13,958 nucleotides of DNA from an uncultured bacterium (GCA_905214905.1 CAJMNK010000055.1:1-13958); one strand, 5' to 3'. Shown: positions 9,001 to 13,942, numbered from the stretch's first letter. Notes: a model not told the origin generated them from the sequence alone. Program-made: numbers and translations.

Positions 9001-10828
9001 CCGCATAGGTGAGCTTGCCGTTGGAGCCCACGCCAAACGACACCGCGGCGCCATCCTGCACCGTGAACGCACGCAGTGCCTCGCCATCCTTCCTGCCCCA
9101 CAGCTTGCCCACCAAGCCGCCGTAGTTGCCGCGCACGCTATTGTTGTTGTCCGTTCCGTTTTGCAACGTACTTGTATACGATCCGCCGCTGACGGTCACA
9201 TCGCCGTTCGAGATGTCGAGCTCGCCGAACAGTCCGCCGGCAGAAGGAGCGACGCTCGTGTTGGATACGCTGAGATCCACGCCCTCGCCAAAGTCGAAGA
9301 TGTCGCCATTGATGGTGAACTTGCCGGCAAACGAGGCGTCGCCGATAAGGCCACCTGCATACGTGCCGGCCGATGATGACCCAACCGCGCGTGCAGGCTT
9401 GATGGTGATGGCATTGCCCGAGGCGTCTTTTCCGCTGTTATCCGTACCCACGGTAAGCGTGAGGTTGGCTGCCTTGCCGATAAAACCGCCGCTGGCGGTG
9501 GTGCCCTTGACGGTGAGCGCGTGTAGGTCGAGAGCCTCCGTGACGTTGACCATGGCACCTGCACTCGAGCCAACGAGGCCTACAACGCCACCGGCAAAGC
9601 CGCTCGTGGACTGGACGGTGGCGGCGGGAACATTGGTCAGGGTGCCGACGCTCAGGGTCGCACCGTCCTTGACTTCGCCTACGAGCAGCCCAGCGTTGTC
9701 AGAGCTCGTTTCGACGGTTCCGCCTGAGGCCAGATCGTTGGGGAACGTGACGGACTCAACCGTCAAGGCCCCGCTTTCGACCGTGTTACCAATCAAGCCA
9801 ATGTTGCCCGTCGCATTCACCTTGAGAATCTTGTGGGAACCGGTGAAGCTATAGGTAACTTTCGCAGCAAGATAGCCCGTCGTCTCACCCAGGAGGGGTG
9901 CCGTCAAGACGGAAGTCGTATCATCCTTCTTATCAACGGGACCCGCGATGTCAACCGACGCGTTAAGCGTCTTACTCTCTTCGCTGTTTTCCGCACCGCT
10001 GACCTTCGAAGCGACCATCGGCGCGCTATAGCTAGTCGCGCCCACCCACTTCATCTTGACCATATTGTTTTGGTCGGTCAGCTTGAGGCTATTAAAAACC
10101 GTCCGATCAGTCGTGAGCTCGACGGGACTATCAGCGCCATTCAGCGACCTATAGATCCTGCCTTCAAACGGATGCTCATCGCTGCCAAAGCCCTGGAAAG
10201 ACATGCCGTTATTAGCCGACTCGGTGAGCTTCGCATCGCCCGTGATGATAACCTTGATCTGCGCATCATAGTAAAGCGAAGCGTCGGCGTTAGACAGGGC
10301 GGCGAACGCCTCCGACGACTTGACATTGAGGCTTTTGATTCCACTGTTATCTTCTTTGAGCACGATGTTTTCCGCACCATTAGCCTTGAGCAGCTCGACA
10401 AGCTTTTTCAAATCCGTGATCGTCGCACCCGCCTGGGCCTCAGCGTCCTCCGAAGTCGCATCATCGGCATCTTGCTCGGCGTCGTCAGCGGCGGCATCGT
10501 CAGCGGCATCGTCGCCTTCCGTCTGGTCGCCCGTGGAATCGGAACCCATGGCGCTATCGGTGGTATCGCCTGCTGCAGCGTCATCCTTCGCCGCGTCATC
10601 CCCAGCACTGTCGCTGTCGGCACCGGTATCACTCGACCCAGACCCGATCGTGACATCGCCGTTGGTCTCGCCGCCCTCGGCAGTATCCAACGCCTTCGCA
10701 GATGCGGCAGCAATCTCGTTCGAGATGTTCTGCCAGCCTGCCGCCACAGCAACCACCGTGGGCGAGCATGCTTGGAGCACCATGACCACCGTCATGAACT
10801 CTGCGAGTATGCGCTTTGCCGTTCTCAT
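95..10828 (-). CDS. Giant secreted beta-helix (GLUG-repeat) surface protein
   Basis: This 3577-residue protein is probably an extracellular adhesin or surface-structure protein; its exact role is unknown. Order seen: signal peptide (1-30), acidic linker (about 48-132), then beta-helix-type sequence to about residue 2650 with at least 23 GGLIG/GGLVG/GGIAG-type repeats in three clusters, and a C-terminal region of about 900 residues without such repeats, ending in NLNGIDH. The header F-x-G-F-G-x4-P-F-x-G-x-[IV] occurs at 211 and 1797, and DFAKLAITWQTSGYFSA at 806. No LPXTG, C-terminal membrane helix, enzyme motif or wall-binding repeat is visible, which is odd for a Gram-positive adhesin. The ATG has AAGAGG 10 nt upstream. 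The gene is last in the operon, 40 nt after the third membrane-protein gene, which suggests these proteins help expose or anchor it. The reading frame is unbroken. GLUG repeats are known from Gram-positive surface proteins; adhesion is inferred. Confidence 0.93.
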   Translation of the reverse strand: MRTAKRILAEFMTVVMVLQACSPTVVAVAAGWQNISNEIAAASAKALDTAEGGETNGDVTIGSGSSDTGADSDSAGDDAAKDDAAAGDTTDSAMGSDSTGDQTEGDDAADDAAADDAEQDADDATSEDAEAQAGATITDLKKLVELLKANGAENIVLKEDNSGIKSLNVKSSEAFAALSNADASLYYDAQIKVIITGDAKLTESANNGMSFQGFGSDEHPFEGRIYRSLNGADSPVELTTDRTVFNSLKLTDQNNMVKMKWVGATSYSAPMVASKVSGAENSEESKTLNASVDIAGPVDKKDDTTSVLTAPLLGETTGYLAAKVTYSFTGSHKILKVNATGNIGLIGNTVESGALTVESVTFPNDLASGGTVETSSDNAGLLVGEVKDGATLSVGTLTNVPAATVQSTSGFAGGVVGLVGSSAGAMVNVTEALDLHALTVKGTTASGGFIGKAANLTLTVGTDNSGKDASGNAITIKPARAVGSSSAGTYAGGLIGDASFAGKFTINGDIFDFGEGVDLSVSNTSVAPSAGGLFGELDISNGDVTVSGGSYTSTLQNGTDNNNSVRGNYGGLVGKLWGRKDGEALRAFTVQDGAAVSFGVGSNGKLTYAGGLVGYLGEGNGSPNESAVVIDDATVTCATSGYASNSGKYGGAVGVVDTKNVLEVRGLKVETAGNATIGGSNGGFAGVVGSSWRGIVKFSGVTDLSDARFAENDHTAQLVYENFNSLIFAAGSGSDGGATAGDITKWQYKRPTTQVKIDDIYSYGQVIRLGSGLSNDLITINDSHQCIFKSNLVKTGGAFVLAGVDDFAKLAITWQTSGYFSAVEDVADDNFAQIPSTNITLSADINLSGTGLTGLTKDRQPKEQAGVNENNHSFTATLNGNGHTISLAVGEPYGMRGNSEVSATSDGNGKIYRHGRLGLFAAINGATVSDVTIAGSMKFDNGAAIDAGSLAGTIAGGLTLSGATCKTNIACDDTFANDVNINDVNIGGIAGSVSTASTVTFGGSSKAQATIAATKTLNGNIRIGGAIGYVGDYASTFNVTGLEAGGKIETGNCASGKIAQVGGLIGCIAQGKQENVTNKTNVATVNIAGLVFDSFAMSVGKNGDKLNGAGGLLGYSWGNAVVTIGDNSVNKDVNSYALRTTKASITAENSKELGGLVYAASGHWVINDYAIDLSGATINASNAEMLGLLVGRGSRVADGIYGSEPYAGLYLEDKAYWGTAYRVEGIHVAEAKSIKKFDEWVGDGRKPGSKLIDAEWNTVVSLHTKDDVNNGKLDMSGNPGSDNSYHNRTDFGNSRKTNAWTRYYYNLDKAYTVVGSNSKNSSASSWMDRPEYLLLWCACLYAPPAIQGYIIPGNREIFKGNNIGTNGSEGVAINLEGYSFYPTNPTSNSTVTVKNATITFHYSDIKAEQEGNKKNNEATQHENMHCALIRTHTGDLKVENVTLAGTVGSVVSDWGSSSGALVCRYIYGPVKKTNVAQITINGLVLDGLAVDGVTNATQYAPLLINQMQTLVNLDAKNISVTDSYNNGTKKKIAATSLFGELGVGDKANQVIAKFEKISLPSQTDNSIFTHASLLESFGYATGGTGSADYTFTADAAQNDKVTYGSEIDRKGTEYSGKQLWYYDEATYGTPNGLVKAGDKTANVDAPVFGDYLPYVYKGKATESNVQYHEIKVNQRIPKLITGCGTYGDPYTVKDATEMNAIANYINNSVALDGWEVTIAADQSALCTRRSDQSTNNEVTYVYKQANGTDKKWERKIGDKTDPEQTLSDETVRRYIQSAYYSIEPDKDSKITVDAASFGGFGNKANPFRGVIVGDLGASTATIEIENNKGELRGLVPYSYGSVVRNLNINYVNESAAITYSAKDADGAPTAFFGGVIGCILGGDNIIDGVVVNGATADNPTTGFTVTGGGTKSHLVPVGGYVGAIAGGGVIFRNMSGTSWRAGTSDKSQGLGTGNFRQYDNPYVGRVIDGYAFSEGCKVENGNASYKINELTNKGTACVTTTGTDNKYIGTDAEAPVTTVENAQGLLVLSAIISSGAGAGAAHTDYANYGVFRGSKAYWGSDKQDPAINGYLFGNKEYGKVRNASYDCVGKPASAAGDFETAKNDDQKAPGKQGWHGPLDHDDDVNSPYLVASYAADYQTGYVCASKSIGMSLEFKENATYDMTGYGTGYVGLSGRYYSNACSSNEASTDRDRITPHVATIDGNGATITVGAKDATYGVVEYADDDYKVSGVGGLFSTVMFTSTNVGQSVTANDGAQVKDLTFSNCNVSLTYKDANGSIASGPASNDLIGTGLLAGATANYDGNTRGVYRNVQMKNCTVLGAKSVGGLLGSSGRTSRRTDNDVTYMVNFGSGTQAPANLYDCSYTGLSVTGEKYVGGYVGAIASPCSVWTTAATGVYEKTIGKNSTITATGTTPYVGGVFGYTSSNVSVNTKIGITEAVASSTAVISGVNVLATGSNTDKYMGAGGVVGSAYRGVISISNVRIDAGGDAKSAIIGDATGTNNSIRNAGGLIGEVTSSGSPNTYWFEDCSVENINIAGTDQCSGGLIGYYFSNVNIACNNIAIECATIKGRWSGGLLGAINSGADVINVTNTKVSNTTFGGTSNGGIAGDGRGQFHLVNVLMDSNTYKLGSKQGVLLGEVDTNGYSLSAAGVNVKLGNGKTTRDLPPMVYTTNTAAVNRKTYIAFGDYKDTLRAPDEGTTLYGADDTATTAASPYVTTSPVSTLAVRASDNDTTDRYLFGDGATIDTAATVQSEAGTGVADRYTYTNIGGINDNGAYQNKSSYDASSVASKFNSNNDTSSNQATTDFSVLVISGNDNTTVKSYLNIVTNGGFSDACRLNNENGTNPHVTAKAEVFQLKDGVFVKDDDASNNPTLRVVNNGKNNMSFSPSSDWDNGKGRFTLLTVTFTEAGQSYNVQVPIIVKRKLEIDFTATYDYGTKFKESDYANLGKDAHVLTSFGEPMTGLLTWTYNSANGKEVDFGWDSYMAAGGSMKGLGKSILFNGADGRLPQGSQLALIDANVDGRAGGREYHYTVGEGGATSVSLSGNDGFKDSAGNPYQERWLSEILDVSATQDGAGTWTVCDNEAEATAKAKLDGKWTLFKVAGADVPSNSRYTLEVPKDNGKEQRASESVYLVVNVPKSGDGVTQANINGFTASSIDSNSSGARISWNLHHVLRTDGSDDIQNSTASTYSILSNYEQNVVDKKDGACIPVSKSEDGAAYVLSLDVMDTVTFSPSQYYTESDHLFYQLDTSLCRYGANNNLMGVSSFPSGTSAIAKFYVAIGNQNYRWNGSDWEPYDASTPAFTQIVTDTGDDSLRLTLDHDLAGIRKRAAGGSFTVRTVVEEIRLTPDGCNKVISLSKQSGEDACTKMSYTAKLSTRDSGLATSSLAMTKRGNVGYYRMDTGDTTITLSAPEKSQLGINVDDLRPIANGTIGLGATYELGGLSNAAEAIANADSVVYTLALQRRGTDGTYESVTDDISNYVTVTESKLAAVAPSGSTITFTDSKENGKFRTQNGDTTFNLPFTVKVNTQAEQRDQFYANYRLVMTASLVTGSTASATPQSPDYVTYTLTRVNLNGIDH
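98..2431 (-). other. Non-repeat C-terminal region of the giant protein
   Basis: Residues from about 2800 to 3577 have no GLUG cores and look like several beta-sandwich or mixed domains. Recognisable stretches are a TVTFTEAGQSYNVQVPIIVK segment just before RKLEIDF (2920) with LLTWTYN downstream, and a final YANYRLVMTASL...DYVTYTLTRVNL close to the end. It ends without a sorting signal or hydrophobic anchor. It may be the part that contacts the membrane proteins or the wall, but nothing in the sequence decides this. Confidence 0.6.
2909..5221 (-). repeat. GLUG-type repeat cluster 3 of the giant protein
   Basis: Two cores at residues 1873 (GGVIG) and 1918 (GGYVG) are followed by a gap of about 400 residues. 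Eight more begin at 2325, 2375, 2416, 2464, 2507, 2542, 2572 and 2603. Spacing in this last run is 50, 41, 48, 43, 35, 30 and 31, less regular than cluster 1 and tightening toward the end, as if loops shorten toward the helix cap. A weak final copy (GVLLGEV) lies near residue 2631. Confidence 0.75.
7244..7981 (-). repeat. GLUG-type repeat cluster 2 of the giant protein
   Basis: Cores begin at residues 987 (GGIAG), 1024 (GGAIG), 1062 (GGLIG), 1110 (GGLLG) and 1154 (GGLVY), with a looser GLLVG near 1189. Spacings are 37, 38, 48 and 44. The cluster is preceded by GRLGLFAAINGATVSDVTIAG (about residue 912 onwards), a typical coil of such helices. It belongs to the second module, which opens with the DFAKLAITWQ stretch at residue 806. 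Confidence 0.75.
7871..7900 (-). repeat. Perfect 15-bp tandem duplication inside the giant gene
   Basis: AATGTTCACATCGTT (plus strand) occurs twice without a gap, encoding NDVNI twice in frame at about residues 977-986, directly before the GGIAG core at 987. It looks like a recent in-frame slippage duplication that lengthens one beta-helix coil by five residues. Confidence 0.9.
8759..9691 (-). repeat. GLUG-type repeat cluster 1 of the giant protein
   Basis: GG-hydrophobic-x-G cores start at residues 413, 447, 492, 531, 570, 610, 650 and 682 (GGVVG, GGFIG, GGLIG, GGLFG, GGLVG, GGLVG, GGAVG, GGFAG). The middle spacings of 39, 39, 40 and 40 residues are strikingly even, as expected when each unit adds a fixed number of coils to a beta-helix. 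GLUG motifs are known from Gram-positive surface proteins; the fold assignment here rests on that pattern. Confidence 0.8.
10433..10687 (-). repeat. Asp/Ala-rich acidic low-complexity linker
   Basis: Residues 48-132 of the giant protein are dominated by D, A, G, S and T, with repeated DDAA units. Only one basic residue (K81) occurs in the whole stretch. The DNA shows matching imperfect repeats of GCATCGTC on the plus strand near 10495-10520, so the length may vary by slippage. It probably forms a flexible, strongly negative spacer between the signal peptide and the beta-helix. Calcium binding or charge repulsion is possible but not shown. Confidence 0.85.
10739..10828 (-). other. Sec signal peptide of the giant protein
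   Basis: The first 30 residues begin MRTAKR (positively charged), continue through a hydrophobic stretch interrupted by E10, and end in VVAVAAG, which fits signal peptidase I cleavage after A29 or A30. LQAC at 18-21 superficially resembles a lipobox, but Q at that place is atypical and hydrophobic sequence continues after the cysteine, so type I cleavage is preferred. Confidence 0.75.
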
Positions 10829-10837
10829 CGATTCCGT

Positions 10838-10870
10838 ACCTCTTATCCTAAAAACTCCGCTTCCAGAGTT
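10838..10870 (-). promoter_or_regulatory. Intergenic gap with weak hairpin and RBS of the giant gene
   Basis: The 40 nt between the third membrane-protein gene and the giant gene contain AAGAGG (10844-10839), 10 nt before the ATG, as ribosome binding site. Upstream, a 5-bp hairpin (10866-10870 with 10853-10857, 8-nt loop) begins at the stop codon; its 3' arm runs into TTTTT (10854-10850). This resembles a weak, leaky terminator that could lower expression of the giant gene relative to the genes before it. The RBS is convincing; the attenuation role is speculative. Confidence 0.45.
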
Positions 10871-11813
10871 ATTGAGTCTCCGTCGTGCCCGTCAGGGTAG
10901 TTCCGCTCACGCTAATGCCCAGGTCACCCCAGCCACCGGGCGTTTTGCCGTCCGCTCGGTAAAAGTTGACGACCATCGAACCCGGCTCCATGGTGAACGT
11001 AGCCTTGCGAGCTGCAGCATCCACCGTCGCGCCATGGTTGGTCTCGAAGAACGGATCGATCTCCACGTTCTCCCCCCACGTGAGCGTGACGTTTGCCGGT
11101 GCGCCCGTAACCGTCACACGGTAGTTGTACGCAGCGTAATCAGCAAACTTGCCAGCCTCATCAACCAGCGCGCCCTCAACCGCAGCGGTTTTGACCTCGG
11201 CCTTCTTTGACGGCACGACTTTCGCCGCCAGACAGGTGAGCTCGGTGCCGGGGCTCTCCTTCGAAACAACCATGGCCTTAATCACAAAGTAGGCATGTCC
11301 CAACTTGTCCTCAGGAAAGGTCACGGTGTAATCGTTCTTGGTAGGCTGATTCTCCGGAAGCTTGACGTTTCCGGCGGGTTGGGGCGCATAGCTCCACGTG
11401 GCACCATCGAGCCCATACCCCTCGACCGTCAAGGTATACGTCACGTTTTTATCGTTGCAGAAGTTGCTGTTGCTCAGCAAATAGTTATAGATGCTAAAGG
11501 TGAAGCTGCACTGCTTGTTGTTGGGATATACCGTAACGGAGCGCTGGGCGCGGTCGAGCTCGTCGTTGCCAGGCGCACTCATATAGCCCGTGAGCAGGTC
11601 GCTCGCAAACAGGCTCTGCGCGGTGCCCGTTGCGGCGACGGACTTTAGAAATCCGTTGGCGGTGTAGGCGGAATAGGTAAAGTAACCACCCGTCACGAGC
11701 GCCACGGCGCAAGCAAGTGCGATTGCTGCCACAACCAGCTTATTCTTGGCTAGGCTCTTGCTTTTTGCCAGCTGCTCGCGCTCGGCATCCTGCTGCTTCT
11801 CTCGCTTCTCCAT
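10869..11813 (-). CDS. Membrane-anchored extracellular protein, third gene of operon
   Basis: This 314-residue protein of unknown function has a lysine- and glutamate-rich cytoplasmic tail (1-25), one hydrophobic segment (about 25-41) followed at once by GGYFTYSAYTANGFLKS, and a beta-rich outer domain. GGYF after the hydrophobic core resembles the GGTYAYF end of SipW-type signal peptides (TasA, camelysin), so it may be cleaved rather than stay anchored. The C-terminal part holds NVTLTWGENVEIDPFF and a FYRADG strand, which reads like a single beta-sandwich domain. The start is supported by AGGAG 11 nt upstream, in which the G-rich site overlaps the stop codon (TAGGAG) of the preceding gene. 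Position directly before the giant gene suggests a partner, fibre subunit or tether role. Not a confidently named family; LPENQ inside it is not a sortase motif. Confidence 0.9.
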   Translation of the reverse strand: MEKREKQQDAEREQLAKSKSLAKNKLVVAAIALACAVALVTGGYFTYSAYTANGFLKSVAATGTAQSLFASDLLTGYMSAPGNDELDRAQRSVTVYPNNKQCSFTFSIYNYLLSNSNFCNDKNVTYTLTVEGYGLDGATWSYAPQPAGNVKLPENQPTKNDYTVTFPEDKLGHAYFVIKAMVVSKESPGTELTCLAAKVVPSKKAEVKTAAVEGALVDEAGKFADYAAYNYRVTVTGAPANVTLTWGENVEIDPFFETNHGATVDAAARKATFTMEPGSMVVNFYRADGKTPGGWGDLGISVSGTTLTGTTETQ

Positions 11814-11824
11814 GTGCGCCCCCT

Positions 11825-11829
11825 CTCCT
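11825..11829 (-). promoter_or_regulatory. Ribosome binding site of the third gene overlapping a stop codon
   Basis: AGGAG on the minus strand lies 11 nt before the ATG at 11813 and overlaps the TAG stop of gene two (TAGGAG). It confirms both the chosen start and the tight packing of the three small genes. Confidence 0.8.
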
Positions 11830-12667
11830 ACTTACCGCTCGTGTTGCGCGCGATCAGGTAGATCACATCGGTCTCTTTGGCGCTCTCGTCCCACGAAAGC
11901 TTGATGATAAAGTTGAGCGTGTCATTGTCAGTCGAGCCGTCGAGCGTCTTAGCGTTGAGTTCGCTCTTGCCGAATTTCTTGTATCGGTAGAGCGGGCGCG
12001 CGTTGCGCTGGACGTTTTGATAGTCCTTGAACGTAGGGTCGCTTGCGCCCTCGCCCGGCACGGCTGCCAGACCGTCGTTCTCCTTGTTGATATATTCGAA
12101 GCTCGTAAGCAGGTTCTCTCCGGTTGCTTTCCAGCTATAAGATTTGCCGTCTGCGGTACCGCTCACGTCGGGCGTCTGGAGCGCAGACGTGTTCTCGGCT
12201 CTGTACAGCTCAATAGTGAGACCTGTAATGTTGGTCGTATTCGCGAGTTGCAGCTCAAAACCGTCACCGCCCGTTTGCACGCAAAACGCGCGCTTGAGCG
12301 TCACCGTGTTGCCAGTCTTGGTATCGCCGTATTCGGGGTTGTAGCTCAGGTCGATCTGCTCTGTTGCCGTAGCGTTGGGGCCCAGCACTTTGAGCTCTGC
12401 CGGCTCCTTGATCTTGCCGACGGTGGAGCCGCGATTGGCATCGACGAACCATCCGAGCGTCAATCCCAGCAACACGAGAAGCACGGTAAGCAAGCCCATG
12501 ATGGCAAGGGATTCGCGACGGTGGCCGCTCACCCAAGCCTTGATACGCTCGATGCGGCCAGCCGGACGCGCTTCGCCGTGCGAGCCGAACCCGTTGCCGC
12601 CGGGGTTTGCCGCTCCTTCGTTGTGTTTGATATCGCCCTGCTCGCGGGCATTAAGCTGCTCGTCCAT
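11828..12667 (-). CDS. Membrane-anchored extracellular protein, second gene of operon
   Basis: This 279-residue protein of unknown function has a hydrophilic, glycine- and asparagine-rich cytoplasmic tail (1-52), one membrane segment (about 53-74) ending in LGLTLGWFVDANRGSTVGK, then a beta-rich outer domain of about 200 residues. The WF-x-x-A-N-R after the hydrophobic core parallels WFAANNR in the first gene, so the two are likely distant relatives. Recognisable inner stretches are KVLGPNATATEQIDLSY and LQLANTTNITGLTIELYR. The ATG directly abuts the TAA stop of the previous gene, with AAGGAGG (12685-12679) inside that gene, so translation is probably coupled. The stop TAG overlaps the ribosome binding site of the next gene. 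It could be a pilin-like or accessory subunit for the giant protein; inference from context only. Confidence 0.9.
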   Translation of the reverse strand: MDEQLNAREQGDIKHNEGAANPGGNGFGSHGEARPAGRIERIKAWVSGHRRESLAIMGLLTVLLVLLGLTLGWFVDANRGSTVGKIKEPAELKVLGPNATATEQIDLSYNPEYGDTKTGNTVTLKRAFCVQTGGDGFELQLANTTNITGLTIELYRAENTSALQTPDVSGTADGKSYSWKATGENLLTSFEYINKENDGLAAVPGEGASDPTFKDYQNVQRNARPLYRYKKFGKSELNAKTLDGSTDNDTLNFIIKLSWDESAKETDVIYLIARNTSGK

Positions 12668-13759
12668 TTATTTATCCGCCTCCTTGGCGGTAAAGCGCAC
12701 GCGAATGTACTTGACGTTCTTGCCGATAATCTCGTCGGCGTTGTTGTAATAATTGGCGCAGGTTTCCACATCCGCAGAGGACATGCCGGCTCCGACAGGC
12801 GGAACCGCGCTAGGCGCCTGACCTGGCACGCTCGTGCTATCGGCGCGGAAATAGCACGCGTGGTTATTGTTGATGTCGCCGACGAGGGTCGTGTATCCCC
12901 CCTCGTCGCCTGTGTTAGCGAAAAGGTTGCCACCGTAGCCGGCGTTGCCCGTGCGAACATAGCTCTTGAACTGCTCCGGCCAAATCCAGTAGAGGGTTTT
13001 GGTGACGGTTTCGGTCGTATTGTTTGAGCCCTCAGCACGAAAGCTCTTCGCCGGAATGGTAAAGCTCTGTGTGATGACGGTGACGCTCGCTCCGTCCTGG
13101 GTCACCGTGGTTGTCGTGGGAACCAGCGGATTGGAGTAAAAGCCAGAGGTGTCTTTGCCCTGGAAAACCAAGATATGGCCGCGCACCAGATTTTTAAGCG
13201 AGTTGATGATCTCTTCATTTTTCGATGCGTCCGTAGCAGTGCCGTCCGTGCCCGCAACGCTCGTCTGGACAGAAATCTCCCAGGTCATCTCCACCGTAAT
13301 ATCGTGCAGGTCGTTGCAGAGCGGCTTGACGTTGAGCTGAAGCTGGCCCGCCGACCCCGGAGAAAGACTGCCATCGGCACTCATGTTATTGAGGTTGAAA
13401 AGATTGTTCACGGCAAGGCTTGTACTGTCCGACGCGTAGTTGTCCTGGGCGTCGTACTTACCTGCCGTGCCGCCCTGCGTTCCCGAGAGCACAAACCGTG
13501 GGCCCTTCGCCCCGATCGTACTCCCCGTGGCACTCACTCGGTTATTCGCGGCAAACCAGGCCAGGCATGCAAAGATGGCAACGATGGCGGCCAGCACAAA
13601 CAGACCGCTCACCAGGAAATCCTTCCAGAAATCCTTGAGGGTCCGCACATGCTCGTCGGCAGCTTGGCGGTACTCGGCCGCCGTCTTGTGCTGCTGGAGC
13701 TCGCTATGTCGGTCCATGCCACTCATCGTTTGCGTTTGCCCTGCTAGCGGGCGTGCCAT
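12668..13759 (-). CDS. Membrane-anchored extracellular protein, first gene of operon
   Basis: This 363-residue protein of unknown function has a cytoplasmic tail of about 48 residues, one membrane segment (about 49-69) running into LAWFAANNRVSATGSTIG, and a large outer domain rich in S, T, N and G with predicted beta strands. WF-x-x-N-N-x-V-x-x-x-G after a hydrophobic segment is the same signature as in the next gene and resembles precursors cut by SipW-type peptidases. Three cysteines in the outer domain (in PLCND, HACYF, ETCAN) could form a disulfide. The start is uncertain: the first ATG (13759) has only GGAAAGG touching it, while an ATG at residue 12 (13726) has a weak CAGGG 12 nt upstream; either leaves the membrane segment intact. 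As first gene it is directly under the leader region. Confidence 0.9.
   Translation of the reverse strand: MARPLAGQTQTMSGMDRHSELQQHKTAAEYRQAADEHVRTLKDFWKDFLVSGLFVLAAIVAIFACLAWFAANNRVSATGSTIGAKGPRFVLSGTQGGTAGKYDAQDNYASDSTSLAVNNLFNLNNMSADGSLSPGSAGQLQLNVKPLCNDLHDITVEMTWEISVQTSVAGTDGTATDASKNEEIINSLKNLVRGHILVFQGKDTSGFYSNPLVPTTTTVTQDGASVTVITQSFTIPAKSFRAEGSNNTTETVTKTLYWIWPEQFKSYVRTGNAGYGGNLFANTGDEGGYTTLVGDINNNHACYFRADSTSVPGQAPSAVPPVGAGMSSADVETCANYYNNADEIIGKNVKYIRVRFTAKEADK
12679..12685 (-). promoter_or_regulatory. Ribosome binding site of the second gene, inside the first
   Basis: AAGGAGG on the minus strand lies 11 nt before the ATG at 12667, within the last codons (KEADK) of the first gene. With the TAA stop directly followed by ATG, ribosomes finishing gene one are placed to start gene two, which supports fixed relative amounts of the two proteins. 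Confidence 0.85.
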
Positions 13760-13810
13760 CCTTTCCGCTCGGTCGCGTTTATCCGTTGTTCGCAGGTAGA
13801 GAATTCAGGC

Positions 13811-13838
13811 AGAATACAACACCGTACGATAAGGTAAA
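13811..13838 (-). promoter_or_regulatory. Weak candidate promoter of the operon
   Basis: On the minus strand, TTTACC (13838-13833, four of six bases of the -35 consensus) is followed after 16 bp by TATTCT (13816-13811, four of six of the -10 consensus). Transcription would begin about 45 nt before the first ATG. The spacer carries CGTACGG, sharing GTACGG with the palindrome at the window edge. An alternative is TGCTATTCT at 13847-13839, an extended -10 without a good -35. Neither is strong. Confidence 0.3.
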
Positions 13839-13856
13839 AGAATAGCATTGACCTGC

Positions 13857-13878
13857 GGCTTGCTCCACAACGCAAGCC
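13857..13878 (-). promoter_or_regulatory. 7-bp hairpin in the leader region
   Basis: GGCTTGC and GCAAGCC form a perfect stem around an 8-nt loop (13864-13871). No T-run follows on either strand, so it is not a typical terminator. It may be an operator or part of an RNA leader; its position upstream of the candidate promoter favours a DNA-level role if it has any. Confidence 0.3.
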
Positions 13879-13942
13879 TTAATGATGTCTTAAAGATTAC
13901 GAACCTTGATTATCGACTTTATCCGAACACCTCCCACATTCA

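Noticed and set aside
2909..9691. Regularly spaced GGC/GCC-rich words resembling a DNA repeat array or CRISPR
   Set aside because: They are codons for the protein GGLIG-type repeats; DNA identity between copies is low and spacing is variable and in frame.
10766..10777. LQAC at residues 18-21 of the giant protein as a lipoprotein lipobox
   Set aside because: Q in the second position is atypical and hydrophobic residues continue to AVAAG, which fits ordinary signal peptidase cleavage better.
9833..11210. Overlapping plus-strand open frames of 355 and 296 codons
   Set aside because: They overlap each other and the start of the giant gene; the Ser/Ala-rich part is merely the complement of the acidic D/A linker.
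11330..11380. LPENQ in the third membrane protein as a sortase LPXTG motif
   Set aside because: It is in the middle of the protein, lacks T-G, and no hydrophobic segment or charged tail follows.
11717..13027. 436-codon open frame on the plus strand across the small genes
   Set aside because: It lies antisense to three well-supported genes with ribosome binding sites, spans their boundaries, and its translation is rich in R, A, V and H as expected for a mirror frame of a GC-rich gene.
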